Under the pieces are notes generated by a model. It had not been told where the DNA came from, did no database searches, and worked only from the letters and a program-made list of their open reading frames with translations. Positions 30,705 through 39,289 of a stretch of DNA of 64,000 bases are shown one piece after another. Source of the stretch: a virus. How positions within the stretch are numbered: the stretch's first letter is position 1; each line of letters starts with the position of its first letter. Position numbers and translations under genes: made by a program. The DNA lies in IMG/VR virus record IMGVR_UViG_3300022752_000026, positions 1-64,000 of that record, one strand, 5' to 3'.

Positions 30705-30878
30705 CTAACTAGACTGTGCTTCAGCACGGTCTAGTTTGTAAAGTTCAAGAAGTTGCTGTGCTTCGTTAGCGCGAGCCGTTGAGCGAATGTGCGCTTGCCG
30801 GTCTAGCGCTTCTGGGATGTCTGCGGCGCAGCGGTCAGCGTGCTCCTGGAGTAACTCTAGGAAATTGTTTGTAGTCAT
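30705..30878 (-). CDS. Small helical protein
   Basis: 57 aa; ATG at 30878 overlaps the TGA of the upstream gene. Leu/Ala/Gln-rich helix. Two AACGGC-type repeats lie inside the gene. Its TAG is followed at once by an AAAAAGTAAAA copy. Confidence 0.65.
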   Translation of the reverse strand: MTTNNFLELLQEHADRCAADIPEALDRQAHIRSTARANEAQQLLELYKLDRAEAQSS

Positions 30879-31792
30879 CAGTCTTCAGCCTCCTCAGGCA
30901 CGCCGTTAGTTGAAATTTCAATAACTGGTTCAGCATCAATAATTTTTGTCTCTGGTTTTGCGTCCGCGATGGCACTGAGCGCAGCAATCCTAAGTTGTTC
31001 CATTCTTGCAGCGATGACCTCGTGTGGCGCTGGCCCGTTACTCTCAACCTCTACATTAAGTTCAATCCCACCTCGCACGCCGGCGCGGTCAAGGATTTCT
31101 GTGGCGGCTTTGAGTTGGACTGGCTCTGACTGTGCATCTAGAAGTTCTTCAAGTTTGTCTACAGCGTAGGGGGCAGACTGAACAATTTTCTGACGTGCCC
31201 GTTCAATGTCTCCTCCTGGACGACGGTTGAACTTAAGATGGTAGCGACACAAGCCGTCATCCTTGAGACGACCCGATGCCCACATCAAACAACGCAAGCC
31301 GTCAGACTTGACAGTTTTGCAGCGATGTGGTAGACCTTTAGGTGCACGCCGTTCAGATTTGGGTCCCCCTTGTTCCTGTTCTTCAAGGTAGGCACGGGTA
31401 GCAGCAACTACCCACGGTGGAGTGATTTTGCAAGCGTCACGGTCAATGATGAGGTCCAGGCCCGTTAAGAAGTCTGAGTTGTTATTAGTTGGGTCCGTTA
31501 GGAGCGGACGACGTTCGGAGAAGTTGACGAGTCGGCGCTCGCGGAGTTGTTCTTTAGAGCGTGCCGCAATCAAACCCGTTGTGTGTCCTAGTTGGTCGTA
31601 GACGTAATCCCAAGTGAAGTTGGCGGCTCTGAGTATCTGACGGTTCTCAAAGGTGTCCTCACAGACACCACGGTCATATTCAATAATTCCGAACTCGGTT
31701 AAGTCAGGCCGAAGGTCAACGGGGGTTGATATATCAGGGAGGCCGCTAGCCTCATCCTCGTTGTTCGTAGTTGGTTCCAGGTCACTGGTCAT
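30878..31792 (-). CDS. Putative DNA-packaging/small-terminase-like protein
   Basis: 304 aa; ATG supplied by an AAAAAGTAAAAATG repeat. Residues ~155-190 form a Cys/His cluster (HRCKTVKSDGLRC and CRYH). Residues ~225-245 read EPVQLKAATEILDRAGVRGG, a segment common in actinophage small-terminase or DNA-binding proteins. The N-terminus is acidic. Distance from terL makes the terminase idea uncertain. Several AACGGC-type repeats lie inside the gene. Confidence 0.6.
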   Translation of the reverse strand: MTSDLEPTTNNEDEASGLPDISTPVDLRPDLTEFGIIEYDRGVCEDTFENRQILRAANFTWDYVYDQLGHTTGLIAARSKEQLRERRLVNFSERRPLLTDPTNNNSDFLTGLDLIIDRDACKITPPWVVAATRAYLEEQEQGGPKSERRAPKGLPHRCKTVKSDGLRCLMWASGRLKDDGLCRYHLKFNRRPGGDIERARQKIVQSAPYAVDKLEELLDAQSEPVQLKAATEILDRAGVRGGIELNVEVESNGPAPHEVIAARMEQLRIAALSAIADAKPETKIIDAEPVIEISTNGVPEEAED

Positions 31793-31825
31793 TTTTACTT
31801 TTTGGTCCCTTTACGGACTTGGCCC

Positions 31826-31864
31826 CCCTACGGGATTATTTTATAAATTATTTTTACCGTAGGG
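31826..31864 (-). terminator. Inverted repeat CCCTACGG...CCGTAGGG
   Basis: 8-bp arms with a long AT-rich loop between two leftward genes; terminator role is uncertain. Confidence 0.45.
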
Positions 31865-31891
31865 CGGGACAAGCCACTTATTTAGTTTTTA

Positions 31892-32197
31892 TTATTTCTT
31901 CTTGGCGGTTTTCTTTGGGGCAGCCTTTGGTGCCTTTGCTGTAGCCTCAGAAAGTTTCTTTGTTGCTTCCTTTGCTACAACTTCAGCGACACGTCCAAAT
32001 GCTGGGTCTTTCTTGTTGATATAGCGAAGCGCTACTGGGACAAGAGATGCCCAAAGGGAATTAGCAACCAAGAGCCACTCTCCCTGTCCGAAATCCAATG
32101 GACTGGAAATTCCGCTGGTGCTTGCCACAATTGTGACTGCGCCAAATACCTGACCGAGCAGGTTGCGGAGGTAGGACTCAATCATTGCCTTGTTCAT
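31892..32197 (-). CDS. Holin-like membrane protein with Lys/Ala tail
   Basis: 101 aa from the ATG at 32197. Two hydrophobic segments (LGQVFGAVTIVASTSGI, WLLVANSLWASLVPVAL), then a Lys/Ala/Pro-rich tail. The size and topology suit a phage holin or membrane-anchored DNA-binding protein. Confidence 0.6.
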   Translation of the reverse strand: MNKAMIESYLRNLLGQVFGAVTIVASTSGISSPLDFGQGEWLLVANSLWASLVPVALRYINKKDPAFGRVAEVVAKEATKKLSEATAKAPKAAPKKTAKKK

Positions 32198-32380
32198 GTT
32201 GTTACTCGTTTCTGTGGAAAGGAAGGTTCCCACGTCATAACAGACATTAGCAGATATGATGGGAAAAGATTTTTGTGAAAACGCGGATACATAAAGAGTT
32301 TTTACTTAACAAGGACTAATTTGAGCGTGTAGAACAGCACGAATCTACTGTCTATTGTATAGAAAAAATATTAAGAAAAA

Positions 32381-32545
32381 TTAGGACAAAGTGCTTTTGA
32401 GATTTGTTTTTGGACTGTCGTTTCTATCATTCCAACACGGTTTACATAACCAACCGTTGAGTTCTTTTTCGTAGAGATAAGTAACTCTGACTGGAATCTT
32501 GGCATCGCAAAGGACGCAATAAGATTTTCTGACATGACTACTCAT
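32381..32545 (-). CDS. Zinc-ribbon protein
   Basis: 54 aa. ATG at 32545 overlaps the upstream stop by 8 bp. CVLCDAKIP and CKPCW make a four-Cys site. Last gene of a leftward operon. Confidence 0.7.
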   Translation of the reverse strand: MSSHVRKSYCVLCDAKIPVRVTYLYEKELNGWLCKPCWNDRNDSPKTNLKSTLS

Positions 32546-32852
32546 GGTGGTCAAATGGCCTCTGGAAGTTTCTAACATCATCGCCATTGATTGGCTTGTA
32601 ATCACTTTCACGAATCAGGTCAATGGCTCGTCTTAGTCCTAAGGTGTAAAGACTTTTATCGTCTTCACCCATGCTGGCTTCCCATGCTCTAACTAGTTCT
32701 GCAAGTCCACTAATCAAATACTGTTCTCTGCTATCTATTGCTTCATCTATAAAAGAAATCAAGTCAGGGGCAGAGTCTGGTTTTAGACTTCCATCCATAA
32801 TCTTTTCAGTCATATGCCCAGAGATGACTCTTTTCAGTTCTGCTCTATTCAT
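32538..32852 (-). CDS. Helical hypothetical protein
   Basis: 104 aa. ATG at 32852 overlaps the upstream stop. Acidic helical protein without motif. Confidence 0.7.
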   Translation of the reverse strand: MNRAELKRVISGHMTEKIMDGSLKPDSAPDLISFIDEAIDSREQYLISGLAELVRAWEASMGEDDKSLYTLGLRRAIDLIRESDYKPINGDDVRNFQRPFDHHE

Positions 32853-33399
32853 TCTTTGGCAACCTTCCTGTTGTCTGCAAGGTAGCATCACATTGTTGGC
32901 ATAGCAAAATGTCGTAGCGGTCAAAGAGAATATCTTTGTTCGGTTCGGCTGGTCTACCTTCTCCATCTATAATAACTGGATAGACAGCATCAGTAACTCC
33001 ACATGAAGCACAGATGTATGCGCCATCAATCCAATTGAAAGTTCCACCACTTTCCATCAATGCAACTATCCCTCGGATAAGAGCATGTTGGTTTGCGTTT
33101 CCATCAGAGACTCTTGCAAATGGGTTCAAAGTGCTAGCGGTTATCACTCCACGGAACTTATGGCAATGGCAGTAGCGAATATTGACTTGGCAAATAATCT
33201 GACCTTGAGTATTTCTTTTATGTCTATTAGCGCCGTGTCCACAGATACAGATACCTTTTGAAAGTCTGCGCTGTTTTCTAGTTCCAGACAAATCCTCTAC
33301 AATGCTGTCTGCTGTTGTAGCATCAATGCCCATCTTGGCAAGAACCTCAAGTTGTTCTTTACTCCATCTGCTAGTTGTTTCCTGGTTGTTGTCCACCAC
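32845..33399 (-). CDS. Zinc-binding protein with UBA-like start
   Basis: 184 aa. GTG at 33399 lies 7 nt after GGAGG. An N-terminal UBA-like stretch (QLEVLAKMGIDATTADSIVED) is followed by Cys clusters CICGHGANRH, CHCH, CASCG and CQQC. Probably two zinc sites. Role unknown. Confidence 0.65.
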   Translation of the reverse strand: MVDNNQETTSRWSKEQLEVLAKMGIDATTADSIVEDLSGTRKQRRLSKGICICGHGANRHKRNTQGQIICQVNIRYCHCHKFRGVITASTLNPFARVSDGNANQHALIRGIVALMESGGTFNWIDGAYICASCGVTDAVYPVIIDGEGRPAEPNKDILFDRYDILLCQQCDATLQTTGRLPKNE

Positions 33400-33619
33400 C
33401 AAAGTCCCTCCGCATCTGTTCTATTATTTCTTGAAACTCTTCCTCTGTTTGAATCTTTTGTTGAATGTGAGATAGGAAGTCTTCCATCATCCTTCTCTTC
33501 AAAACTCTCTGCCACCAGTTCATAGTGCCAATTGCAAACATTGAAGCAAAGTAGCAAATTACCCAGAGCCCGACAACTTCTATCAGGCTAAACTGCCAAT
33601 CCATTATATTTTCATTCAT
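33371..33619 (-). CDS. Small membrane-anchored coiled-coil protein
   Basis: 82 aa from the ATG at 33619 (GGAG 10 nt upstream). One transmembrane helix (~8-28), then an amphipathic helix rich in Glu/Gln/Arg. Overlaps both neighbours. Confidence 0.65.
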   Translation of the reverse strand: MNENIMDWQFSLIEVVGLWVICYFASMFAIGTMNWWQRVLKRRMMEDFLSHIQQKIQTEEEFQEIIEQMRRDFGGGQQPGNN

Positions 33620-33806
33620 GTTCTTGAATAACTCCAATTTCTTTTAGATGTTCGTAAATCGCATTGGAGTCACCAAGAGCAATCTCAGTCCACCTCTCCA
33701 AATCATCACCAGTTGGTTTCTTTTTGGGGAACCACCATTTCATCAGAGCAAAAGCCATCTCATCAATCAGGTCGTTGCCTTCCATCTCCCTGCCTTGCTC
33801 ACTCAT
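33612..33806 (-). CDS. Small acidic protein
   Basis: 64 aa; ATG at 33806 overlaps the upstream stop by 8 bp. Helical, no motif. Confidence 0.65.
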   Translation of the reverse strand: MSEQGREMEGNDLIDEMAFALMKWWFPKKKPTGDDLERWTEIALGDSNAIYEHLKEIGVIQEHE

Positions 33807-34089
33807 AGTCTTCTCCTTCCAAACCAGTTCCCCAATCGTTAGGGAAATCTTTTGGGGTGCAAGCGGTTACTTCAGATTTACAGTTATAGCAATGTCCGTT
33901 GACTCCCCACATTCCAATCATGTAACTGTCTTTACAGAACTTGACTGGAACTACTAACCACTCACTTCCACACACTGGACATACAGGGGTAGGAATCCCA
34001 CTGGCATCAATGCTTGGGAACTCATTGCTTCCATTTACTGCCATGTCATTACCGTCCTTTGTCAAGCAAAACAATACACCCTCTGTCAA
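33799..34089 (-). CDS. Zinc-ribbon protein, first gene of operon
   Basis: Up to 96 aa. The ATG at 34044 (MAVNGSNEF) has AAAGGACGG upstream and may be the true start. CPVCGSEW and CYNCKSEV make a typical four-Cys ribbon. Heads a six-gene overlapping operon ending at 32381. Confidence 0.65.
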   Translation of the reverse strand: MTEGVLFCLTKDGNDMAVNGSNEFPSIDASGIPTPVCPVCGSEWLVVPVKFCKDSYMIGMWGVNGHCYNCKSEVTACTPKDFPNDWGTGLEGEDYE

Positions 34090-34553
34090 GTATCTGTCTA
34101 TTCAACATTCCAACAATCCCATCAATAATAAAATCTAAAAAGAACTATAACACTATTGTAATCTCTAAACTGTCAAATTACATTTTTTCTTCCCTAATAC
34201 TATCACATAAAAGTATTGTCATGTAATTCAAGTATTACCAAGTATTTTTCCTTAACGTACGCGTGGGGGCCCTTAAGGACCTCTGGAAAATATACTTAGC
34301 AATATATGAATATCTTAGCAATACTTGAATACATGTATACATGAATTACGCACAAATCCACCCAAAAGGTTCACCATGTATTCAACTATCAAAGTATCGC
34401 TAATTTTTCACCTAAAATATATTTAGAGCCGAAACAAAAATTTTTTTATATAAAACATACAAATAACTTGTTCAAGATGTCAAAATTTTCAAAAATCCTT
34501 GACAAAAACTTGACAACCACATTCTAGATTAACAGATATATTTTTGTTGTCAG
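34090..34553. other. AT-rich gap, candidate origin
   Basis: Strongly AT-rich, no gene. Contains direct repeats of the form CTTAGCAATA-N-TGAATA, a CATGTATACATG palindrome near 34330, repeated AAGTATT motifs and two adjacent TTGACA boxes near 34500. It separates two leftward operons. Confidence 0.5.
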
Positions 34554-34757
34554 TTACTTTTTTACATGTTTTTTGATGTATCGCAAAGTAAAACCAAGTA
34601 TCAAAGCATCATCCATTTGACCCAATACAGGGATAAAGTCAGGAATCAAATCTATTGGAGATGCCAAGTAGAGAACTAGCAGACCAACTACAACCTTTAC
34701 ATGAAGAGGACAACTACGGACATCTTCTATAATGGATTTATACTTCTCAGACTTCAT
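34554..34757 (-). CDS. DUF1232 (YkvA-like) protein
   Basis: 67 aa from the ATG at 34757, overlapping the upstream gene. Contains [20 protein letters not shown] and DDALILG, the DUF1232 signature of small membrane-associated proteins. Confidence 0.85.
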   Translation of the reverse strand: MKSEKYKSIIEDVRSCPLHVKVVVGLLVLYLASPIDLIPDFIPVLGQMDDALILGFTLRYIKKHVKK

Positions 34758-35415
34758 AAACAATTTCTTTATGGTGCTTTACTTTGACTAGAGGGTCCAC
34801 AAAAATCTTGAACCCAGCCCTAGTAGCGTTGGCACACCAAGAATAATCCTCACCAACATTGACTCTCATCTCTCGGCCCTCTTCCCATTGGACACGATTT
34901 ATCAAGAACCATGGTCGCTCCATCTTCTCAAAGACACCATGCTTGATAGCCACAAAGCCAAAACCAACTCCACCAACCTCTACTGGCAAATCATGTAGCA
35001 AGAACTCAACCTTGTTGACCCTTGTTGGAACCCCTCGTTCATTCGGGTAGTTCACAGCCACAGTTCCAGCAGAGTCCAGTTGATAGAGACCAGAAACAAT
35101 ATCTAGTTCTGAATAGAACAACTTTAGGAAGTCATCAGGCTCCCACTCAATATCCGAATCAATCCAAAATATCTTTTTATACTCAATTCCCCCAGCAACC
35201 CCTACCCCCTCAGAGTAGTCATGTTGAGTCTTATTGAGAGCGGTTAGTTCTCTAGCGGTTGGCACAAAAGAGGAGTATTGTGATAGAAAGTCGTATTTGA
35301 TACCATTTGCGCTCAATTCACGCAAAGTCTTGGTCAAACTCTTTACATACTCCATTTTTGCCGAATGACCGGGGGTAGCAATCAAAACTCTATTGTCTCC
35401 AACTACAGGACTCAT
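34747..35415 (-). CDS. Glycosyltransferase-A-like protein (copy 2)
   Basis: 222 aa; ATGA-coupled to its paralogue. [18 protein letters not shown] carries the DxD-type metal motif of GT-A folds. [14 protein letters not shown] and VKHHKEI recur in both copies. It may glycosylate phage DNA or a surface structure. Confidence 0.8.
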   Translation of the reverse strand: MSPVVGDNRVLIATPGHSAKMEYVKSLTKTLRELSANGIKYDFLSQYSSFVPTARELTALNKTQHDYSEGVGVAGGIEYKKIFWIDSDIEWEPDDFLKLFYSELDIVSGLYQLDSAGTVAVNYPNERGVPTRVNKVEFLLHDLPVEVGGVGFGFVAIKHGVFEKMERPWFLINRVQWEEGREMRVNVGEDYSWCANATRAGFKIFVDPLVKVKHHKEIVYEV

Positions 35416-36086
35416 AATCTAAACCCAATCTCTTTATGGTGTTGAACCAATACCGACCTATCAACCTTTATTTCAAATCCAGCCCTTTTAGCCTTAAGAC
35501 ACCATGAAAAGTCTTCGCCTACAGAGGTAGCCCCATCTTCCCAAACAACACTCTCAATGCTAAAGTATGGCCTTTCAAGTTTTTCAAAGACCCCCGCTGC
35601 CACACATAGAAATCCAAATCCAACTGTATAAACACCAACAACTTCTTCACCTTCAGGGATAAATCCCAAAAAGTTGCTCTTCTTATGCCAGACCGGCATT
35701 CCGTCCTCTCCACGATAAAAGACGCACAAATCTCCGTCAAGGCTAGAGGCATAGACCCCAGAGATGATACTTTCCTGACTTTTATACAACTTCATAAAAT
35801 CATCAGGGGTCCACGAAATATCTGAATCAATCCAAAAGATTTTGTTGTAAGTAATGCCCTGCAAAATTGGAGCATCTAGAAACTCTGACTTTTTCTCTCC
35901 TGCTCTAGGGTTGGCAAGAATTGTTATCTCCCTAGCATGAGCAACAAAAGAAGAATATTCGCTGACAAAGGTATAACTAATACCCTCTTCTTCTAAGCGT
36001 TTTATAGTGTGAATTAGGCTCTTTACATAAGGAGCCTTCATTGAATGTCCAGGGGTGCAGATAACTACATCGCGGTGTGTTGTCAC
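35412..36086 (-). CDS. Glycosyltransferase-A-like protein (copy 1)
   Basis: 224 aa; GTG at 36086 with AAGGAG ~12 nt upstream. Same layout as the following gene: TPGHSMKAPYVKSL start, FWIDSDISWTPDDFMKLY, GEDFSWCLKAKRAG, HHKEI. The two are tandem duplicates that have diverged. Confidence 0.8.
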   Translation of the reverse strand: MTTHRDVVICTPGHSMKAPYVKSLIHTIKRLEEEGISYTFVSEYSSFVAHAREITILANPRAGEKKSEFLDAPILQGITYNKIFWIDSDISWTPDDFMKLYKSQESIISGVYASSLDGDLCVFYRGEDGMPVWHKKSNFLGFIPEGEEVVGVYTVGFGFLCVAAGVFEKLERPYFSIESVVWEDGATSVGEDFSWCLKAKRAGFEIKVDRSVLVQHHKEIGFRL

Positions 36087-36120
36087 GGGTTTACTCTACT
36101 CCTTCTGTTAATATTTTCCT

Positions 36121-36336
36121 ATGCCTTTTGAAGACGATTTGGATGTTTTAGATTTTACTTGCGACTTTGTAAATTGTCCAACTCACTACATACGAGGCGC
36201 AAAGGGCTCAGAGTTCGTCACCGTCATCACCAATACAGGGATGCTCTATTTCTATTCAATGGACTGCCTTGCTTTATGGGCAGGGTCTTTTCCTATCGGT
36301 CACTTAGTTACAGGCACAGATGCGGCAGAAGAATAA
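36121..36336 (+). CDS. Hypothetical protein
   Basis: 71 aa. First rightward gene after the divergent gap of 34 bp. Contains CDFVNCPTHYI, perhaps one metal site. Not recognised. Confidence 0.65.
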   Translation: MPFEDDLDVLDFTCDFVNCPTHYIRGAKGSEFVTVITNTGMLYFYSMDCLALWAGSFPIGHLVTGTDAAEE

Positions 36337-36584
36337 TGGCAAGACCAAAAGTAAGTAAGAAAATCCTTTGGGAGATAGCCGAAAAGATTATGTCTGATAG
36401 GGGTTGGACTCCAGAGCAATCTCCAATAGAGTTTGATAGGAACAGAGACGATAGCCAAATTGTTCTTATCAAAGAGGACCTAGAAGATATGCTTACATAC
36501 TTTAGTTATAGCGAAGTTTATTGCGAACACATTGGTTGTAAGAAAAAAGACATGATTATTTTTACTCACACACATGAACACTAA
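36336..36584 (+). CDS. Hypothetical protein
   Basis: 82 aa; ATG at 36336 shares bases with the upstream TAA. Acidic helical middle and a CEHIGCKKKD segment with terminal His residues. Confidence 0.65.
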   Translation: MARPKVSKKILWEIAEKIMSDRGWTPEQSPIEFDRNRDDSQIVLIKEDLEDMLTYFSYSEVYCEHIGCKKKDMIIFTHTHEH

Positions 36585-36921
36585 AACTGTAATGAAATCA
36601 AAGATTTATCTTTCTGGTCCAATGACTGGTTATCCAGAATATAACTATCCGTTATTCAATAAAACTGCCGAATATATTCGTTCCTGCGGCTATCCAGTAT
36701 TCAATCCAGCAGAATGTTTTGATGGAGATACTTCTCTTCCTAAAGAAACATATATGCGTGAAGACATCAAAGCAGTCTTAGAGTGTGAGATGGTCGTGAC
36801 TCTTCCTGGATGGCAGGAATCGTCTGGGGCTTTACTTGAGGTTGAGGTTGCTCGCGCTTGCGGAATACCTGTTATAGACTTACAAGAGTTCATGTGGCTA
36901 GAAGAAAACGAGAGGGATTAA
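36574..36921 (+). CDS. DUF4406-like (deoxyribosyltransferase-fold) protein
   Basis: 115 aa (109 aa if the ATG at 36592 is used). KIYLSGPMTGYPEYNYPLFN and LLEVEVARACGIPVI match DUF4406, related to nucleoside 2-deoxyribosyltransferases. Likely acts on nucleotides; neighbours the ribonucleotide reductase. Confidence 0.8.
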   Translation: MNTKTVMKSKIYLSGPMTGYPEYNYPLFNKTAEYIRSCGYPVFNPAECFDGDTSLPKETYMREDIKAVLECEMVVTLPGWQESSGALLEVEVARACGIPVIDLQEFMWLEENERD

Positions 36922-36923
36922 TA

Positions 36924-37163
36924 ATGTCTGATGATGTAGCAGTTCGTTGGAGCAATTATGATGAATTTCGTTCTAGAATTGAATATGAAACAAGACATAA
37001 AATATCAGCACAACTTCAACTTAAAATTGCAGTTGTCAAAGAAGCAGGTCTGTCAACAGAATTTCTTGCTGGTTTATCGTTAGCCAACGCTATTATTCTT
37101 AATCAGATACCAGAAGAAAATAATAAAAAATTGGACGAGTCCTCACAACTACGTCTCATTTAG
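36924..37163 (+). CDS. Small hypothetical protein
   Basis: 79 aa, helical. Lies between the DUF4406-like gene and the reductase. Not recognised. Confidence 0.65.
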   Translation: MSDDVAVRWSNYDEFRSRIEYETRHKISAQLQLKIAVVKEAGLSTEFLAGLSLANAIILNQIPEENNKKLDESSQLRLI

Positions 37164-37237
37164 TCTTTGCTAGTATTTCCGTCCAAGGCAGTCGCTAAGG
37201 GTTATAAATCATTCGTTTTCCGTTGAGAGGGGCCTAA

Positions 37238-39289
37238 GTGTCTATTAATTTTTCCTTCAAGTTGTCAGAGGATTTTGTCGGCTCCTATAAGGATAAGAAA
37301 GCACCTTTTGGTTATAGGGATGCTGCTGGCAACTCTGTTGGAGAAATTACTTTCCTACGCACATATTCACGACTCAAAGAAGACGGCACAAAAGAAACTT
37401 GGGCAGATGTTTGCGAGCGCGTAATCAATGGAATGTATTCAATCCAAAAAGACCACGCTAAAACACAGCGTCTTCCTTGGTCTGATACTCGTGCTGCTGC
37501 TAGTGCAAAAGAAGCGTTTGACCGTTTATTTAATTTGAAGTGGACTCCTCCAGGACGCGGTCTTTGGGTTATGGGAACAAACATTGTCAATGTCCAAAGA
37601 AACTCAGCGGCGTTACAAAACTGCGCATTTGTTTCAACAAAAGAAATGACAAAAAACGACCCTGCTAAACCGTTTGCGTTTCTTATGGAAGCATCAATGC
37701 TCGGCGTTGGAGTTGGTTTTGATGACAAAGGCGCAGATAAAGATTTCACAATTTATGAGCCAAAGGGAGAAGAGACATATGTCGTTCCAGATACCAGAGA
37801 AGGATGGGTTGACTCGCTCGTCCTCATCCTCAACTCTTACCTCCGACCAGATACGAAGGCTCCACTATTTGATTACAAAGAAATCCGCCCTGCGGGAACT
37901 CCAATTAAAACATTCGGAGGAACAGCAGCAGGACACGAACCACTAGAAAAACTTCACAACCATATTCATAAACTATTCAAAGGACGCGCTGGTGAAAAAG
38001 TTACTCGTAAAGATATTGCTGATATTGGTAATCTTATCGGTGTCTGCGTCGTTTCTGGCAACGTTCGTCGCTCTGCTGAACTTCTAATTGGTCGCATTGA
38101 CGACCAAAATTTCTTAAACCTAAAGAACGCTGAAGTTTATCCAGAACGCAATTCATATGACCCAGAAAATCCAGGTTGGGCATGGATGTCAAACAACTCT
38201 GTTGAAGCATCAGTTGGTGCTGACCTAACTCCAATTGTTGACGGTATTGCTCGTAACGGAGAACCTGGAGTTATTTGGCTTGATGTATCTCGTAAGTATG
38301 GTCGTCTTATTGACCCACCTAACGATAAAGATTGGCGTGTAGCAGGTTACAACCCATGCGCAGAACAATCACTTGAATCTTATGAGTGCTGCACACTTGT
38401 TGAAACATATCTAAATCGCCACGAATCATCTGAAGACTATAACCGCACATTGAAATTTGCTTATCTTTACGCAAAAACTGTAACTCTTCTTCCAACACAT
38501 TGGGAAGAAACTAACGCAATCATGCAGCGCAACCGTCGCATTGGCACATCAATGTCAGGTGTCGCTAACTTTGCTGACCGCGTTGGTCTTCCCACTCTTC
38601 GTGAATGGATGGACTCAGGATACAAAACCATTCAAGCATACGATAAAACATATTCAGAATGGCTTGGAGTTCGTGAATCAATCAAGACAACTACAGTAAA
38701 GCCTAGTGGAACAGTTTCTATTCTTGCTGGAGAATCACCAGGAGTTCACTGGACTCCAGGCGGCGAATACTTCCTTCGTGCTATTCGTTTTGCTAACTCT
38801 GACCCAATGCTTCCTCTTTTCAAGATGGCTAACTATCGTGTAGAACCAGCATCAGAGTCACCAGACACAACCTCAGTTGTATTCTTCCCAATCAAGTCTG
38901 ATGCTAAGCGAAGTGAAAAAGATGTTTCTATTTACGAAAAGATGTCACTTGCAGCCGTTGCTCAGCGTTATTGGTCTGACAACTCTGTCTCTGTAACAAT
39001 TTCTTTTGACTCAGAGAAAGAAGCAGATGCTGTTGGAACAGTCCTACATATGTATGACGGACAACTAAAGACTGTCTCTTTCCTTCCACAAGGAAACTTT
39101 ACCTACCCACAGATGCCCTACACCCAGATAACTGAAAAAGAATATGAAGAAGATGGAACTCTCAAACTCTTCCCAATTGACTTCTCAGGTGTCTACGCTG
39201 GAATGGGAGCAGAAGCGATTGGCGAGGCTTATTGCACCACAGACGCTTGTGAGATAAAATTGATTACCGAAAACCAGAAGGATAAATAA
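37238..39289 (+). CDS. nrdJ: Adenosylcobalamin-dependent ribonucleotide reductase (class II)
   Basis: 683 aa. GTG start after GAGAGGGG. Key features: an early substrate-site Cys (LQNCAFVS), the active-site loop NPCAEQSLESYECC, TTVKPSGTVSILAGESPGVH, and a C-terminal Cys pair (CTTDAC) that shuttles electrons. Closest in layout to monomeric B12-dependent ribonucleoside-triphosphate reductases, slightly shorter. It makes deoxynucleotides for phage replication and depends on host B12. A glutaredoxin gene follows with a TAATG overlap, so it is the likely reductant. Confidence 0.92.
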   Translation: MSINFSFKLSEDFVGSYKDKKAPFGYRDAAGNSVGEITFLRTYSRLKEDGTKETWADVCERVINGMYSIQKDHAKTQRLPWSDTRAAASAKEAFDRLFNLKWTPPGRGLWVMGTNIVNVQRNSAALQNCAFVSTKEMTKNDPAKPFAFLMEASMLGVGVGFDDKGADKDFTIYEPKGEETYVVPDTREGWVDSLVLILNSYLRPDTKAPLFDYKEIRPAGTPIKTFGGTAAGHEPLEKLHNHIHKLFKGRAGEKVTRKDIADIGNLIGVCVVSGNVRRSAELLIGRIDDQNFLNLKNAEVYPERNSYDPENPGWAWMSNNSVEASVGADLTPIVDGIARNGEPGVIWLDVSRKYGRLIDPPNDKDWRVAGYNPCAEQSLESYECCTLVETYLNRHESSEDYNRTLKFAYLYAKTVTLLPTHWEETNAIMQRNRRIGTSMSGVANFADRVGLPTLREWMDSGYKTIQAYDKTYSEWLGVRESIKTTTVKPSGTVSILAGESPGVHWTPGGEYFLRAIRFANSDPMLPLFKMANYRVEPASESPDTTSVVFFPIKSDAKRSEKDVSIYEKMSLAAVAQRYWSDNSVSVTISFDSEKEADAVGTVLHMYDGQLKTVSFLPQGNFTYPQMPYTQITEKEYEEDGTLKLFPIDFSGVYAGMGAEAIGEAYCTTDACEIKLITENQKDK

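Larger units (their letters stand above)
27679..31355. repeat. Short repeat AACGGC-NN-GCGC family
   Basis: About 20 copies on the minus strand near 27679, 27789, 27822, 27835, 27886, 29578, 29665, 29880, 29901, 30373, 30611, 30673, 30770, 30792, 30899, 31075, 31252, 31288 and 31344. The two central bases vary (TT, AA, TC, GT, GA) while the flanks are conserved. Some are intergenic, some are inside genes. One copy forms the spacer of the promoter at 29868. At 30590-30625 and 27660-27690 it is directly joined to an AAAAAGTAAAA copy. Confidence 0.7.
6245..31804. repeat. Dispersed AAAAAGTAAAA repeat, about 27 copies
   Basis: Copies on the minus strand start near 6245, 9206, 11137, 12366, 12871, 14173, 15017, 16587, 17191, 18195, 20124, 21176, 21362, 22394, 26343, 27119, 27253, 27660, 27692, 29536, 30128, 30590, 30690 and 31790. 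Copies on the plus strand are near 6946, 8579 and 16021. Wherever a gene is present the A-rich strand is the coding strand (16021 and 6245 lie in gaps). Several copies end in a start codon (AAAAAGTAAAAATG at 12366, 18195, 21176, 21362, 31790; GTG at 26343). Others lie inside genes and encode KSK or KVK. Only weak partial matches are seen elsewhere, near 51369 and 61778. Confidence 0.9.
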
